A stretch of DNA of 64,000 bases from Anadara kagoshimensis. Its lineage: Eukaryota > Mollusca > Bivalvia > Arcoida > Arcidae. Made by a program: the position numbers and the translations under genes. Below the pieces are notes generated by a model. That model worked only from the letters and a program-made list of their open reading frames with translations. It did no database searches and had not been told where the DNA came from. Below, one piece after another: positions 62,775 through 64,000 of this stretch. The stretch covers positions 31,982,365 through 32,046,364 of the forward strand of contig CM037857.1 of assembly GCA_021292105.1 (NCBI GenBank), in the 5' to 3' direction. The number at the start of each line of letters is the position of its first letter. Within the stretch, counting starts at the first letter, position 1.

Positions 62775-64000
62775 TATTAAGTCGTTTAAACAAGATACTA
62801 AGTCGTTTAAACAAGATACTAAGTCGTTTAAACGAGATACTAACTCGTTTAAACAAGATACTAACTCGTTTAAACGAGATAATTAAGTCGTTTAGACGAG
62901 ATACTAAGTCGTTTAAACGAGATAATTAAGTCGTTAAAACAAGATACTAAGTCGTTTAAACGAGATACTAACTCGTTTAAACAAGATACTAACTCGTTTA
63001 AACGAGATAATTAAGTCGTTTAGACGAGATACTAAGTCGTTTAAACGAGATAATTAAGTCGTTAAAACAAGATACTAAGTCGTTTAAACGAGATACTAAC
63101 TCGTTTAAACAAGATACTAAGTCGTTTTAACGAGATAATTAAGTCGTTTAAACGAGATACTAACTCGTTTAAACAAGATACTTACTTGTTTAAACGAGAT
63201 ACTAAGTCGTTTAAACGAGATAATTAAGTCGTTTAAACAAGATACTAAGTCGTTTAAACGAGATAATTAAGTCGTTTAAACGAGATACTAACTCGTTTAA
63301 ACAAGATACTAACTTGTTTAAACGAGATACTAAGTCGTTTAAACGAGATAATTAAGTCGTTTAAACAAGATACTAAGTCGTTTAAACGAGATACTAACTC
63401 GTTTAAACAAGATACTAAGTCGTTTAAACGAGATAATTAAGTCGTTTAAGCAAGATACTAACTCGTTTAAACGAGATACTAAGCCGTTTAAACAAGATAA
63501 TTAAGTCGTTTAAACGAGATAATTAACTCGTTTAAACGAGATACTAAGTCGTTTAAACAAGATACTAAGTCGTTTAAACGAGTTAATTATCTCGTTTAAA
63601 CGAGATACTAAGTCGTTTAAACAAGATACTAACTTGTTTAAACGAGATACTAAGTCGTTTAAACGAGATAATTAAGTCGTTTAAACAAGATACTAAGTCG
63701 TTTAAACGAGATAATTAAGTCGTTTAAACGAGATACTAACTCGTTTAAACAAGATACTAAGTCGTTTAAACGAGATAATTAAGTCGTTTAAGCAAGATAC
63801 TAACTCGTTTAAACGAGATACTAAGCCGTTTAAACAAGATAATTAAGTCGTTTAAACGAGATAATTAACTCGTTTAAACGAGATAATTAACTCGTTTAAA
63901 CGAGATACTAAGTCGTTTAAACAAGATACTAAGTCGTTTAAACGAGTTAATTATCTCGTTTAAACGAGATACTAAGTCGTTTAAACAAGATACTAAGTCG
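62775..64000. repeat. 21-bp palindrome-rich satellite, about 58 copies, open at right edge
   Basis: Unit GATACTAAGTCGTTTAAACGA, with GATAATTAAGTCG and CTAACTCG variants. Each unit holds GTTTAAAC, often extended to CTCGTTTAAACGAG; TTAATTAA words come from ATAATTAAG. Variant blocks recur at ~230-350 bp distance (for example 'AAGCCGTTTAAACAAGATAA' at 63482 and 63824), so there is a higher-order order. Confidence 0.97.

Noticed and set aside
62775-64000. CRISPR array
   Set aside because: Units are contiguous without unique spacers and the genome is eukaryotic.

Overview
The window is low-GC, intron-rich, repeat-dense eukaryotic DNA. Several dispersed families look like those common in bivalve molluscs: tRNA-derived SINEs with a 'TTAACGTCGCATCAGCAATTTTTCAG'-type 3' domain, 'AAGGGCAATAACTCC' repeats, 'GAGCTCACC' elements and 'TACCCCCGGCTT' repeats. 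A bivalve, perhaps a heterodont clam or mussel, is the best guess. Species is not determinable from the sequence alone.

Genes. About 52 kb of the window is one minus-strand gene, read right to left. It is a K+-dependent Na+/Ca2+ exchanger of the SLC24 family, closest in my memory to NCKX5/SLC24A5. Nine coding exons are visible: 53285-53428 (N-terminus), 40546-40745, 16213-16313 (alpha-1), 12556-12642, 11629-11729, 8629-8858, 2508-2612, 1504-1725 and 956-1057 (alpha-2). From the second listed exon on, all reading phases agree across splice sites. The last exons lie left of the window and one small exon may be missing between the first two. Exon 2 carries a 2-nt frameshift in this assembly. Upstream (60821-61591, minus) is an intact single-exon short-chain dehydrogenase that looks like L-xylulose/dicarbonyl reductase (DCXR). 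A doubtful 92-codon reading frame lies at 61939-62217, and the GIY-YIG end of a Penelope-like element at 62399-62760.

Repeats. The introns and flanks hold at least six long tandem arrays: 46-bp units at 1-941, 19/20-bp at 6127-7701, 67-bp at 12643-13721, 30-bp at 31620-33842, 24-bp at 41985-42400 and 74-bp at 55849-56740. A 21-bp palindromic array at 62775-64000 runs off the right edge. There are about ten families of short inverted-repeat DNA transposons (many with TA target sites, one with TTAA, one Harbinger deletion derivative), at least four tRNA-derived SINE families, a LINE scrap and one decayed mobile-type gene.

Most interesting. In three exons of the exchanger (alpha-1, the next exon, and a loop exon) the 3' splice acceptor plus the first part of the exon has been duplicated upstream into the intron, from 2 copies up to about 17. 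The 67-bp array is therefore a ladder of near-identical splice acceptors in front of the true exon. Separately, the 30-bp satellite is made of the end of a resident DNA transposon, and the 46-bp satellite resembles the inside of a resident dispersed repeat, so this locus shows satellites at the seeding stage.
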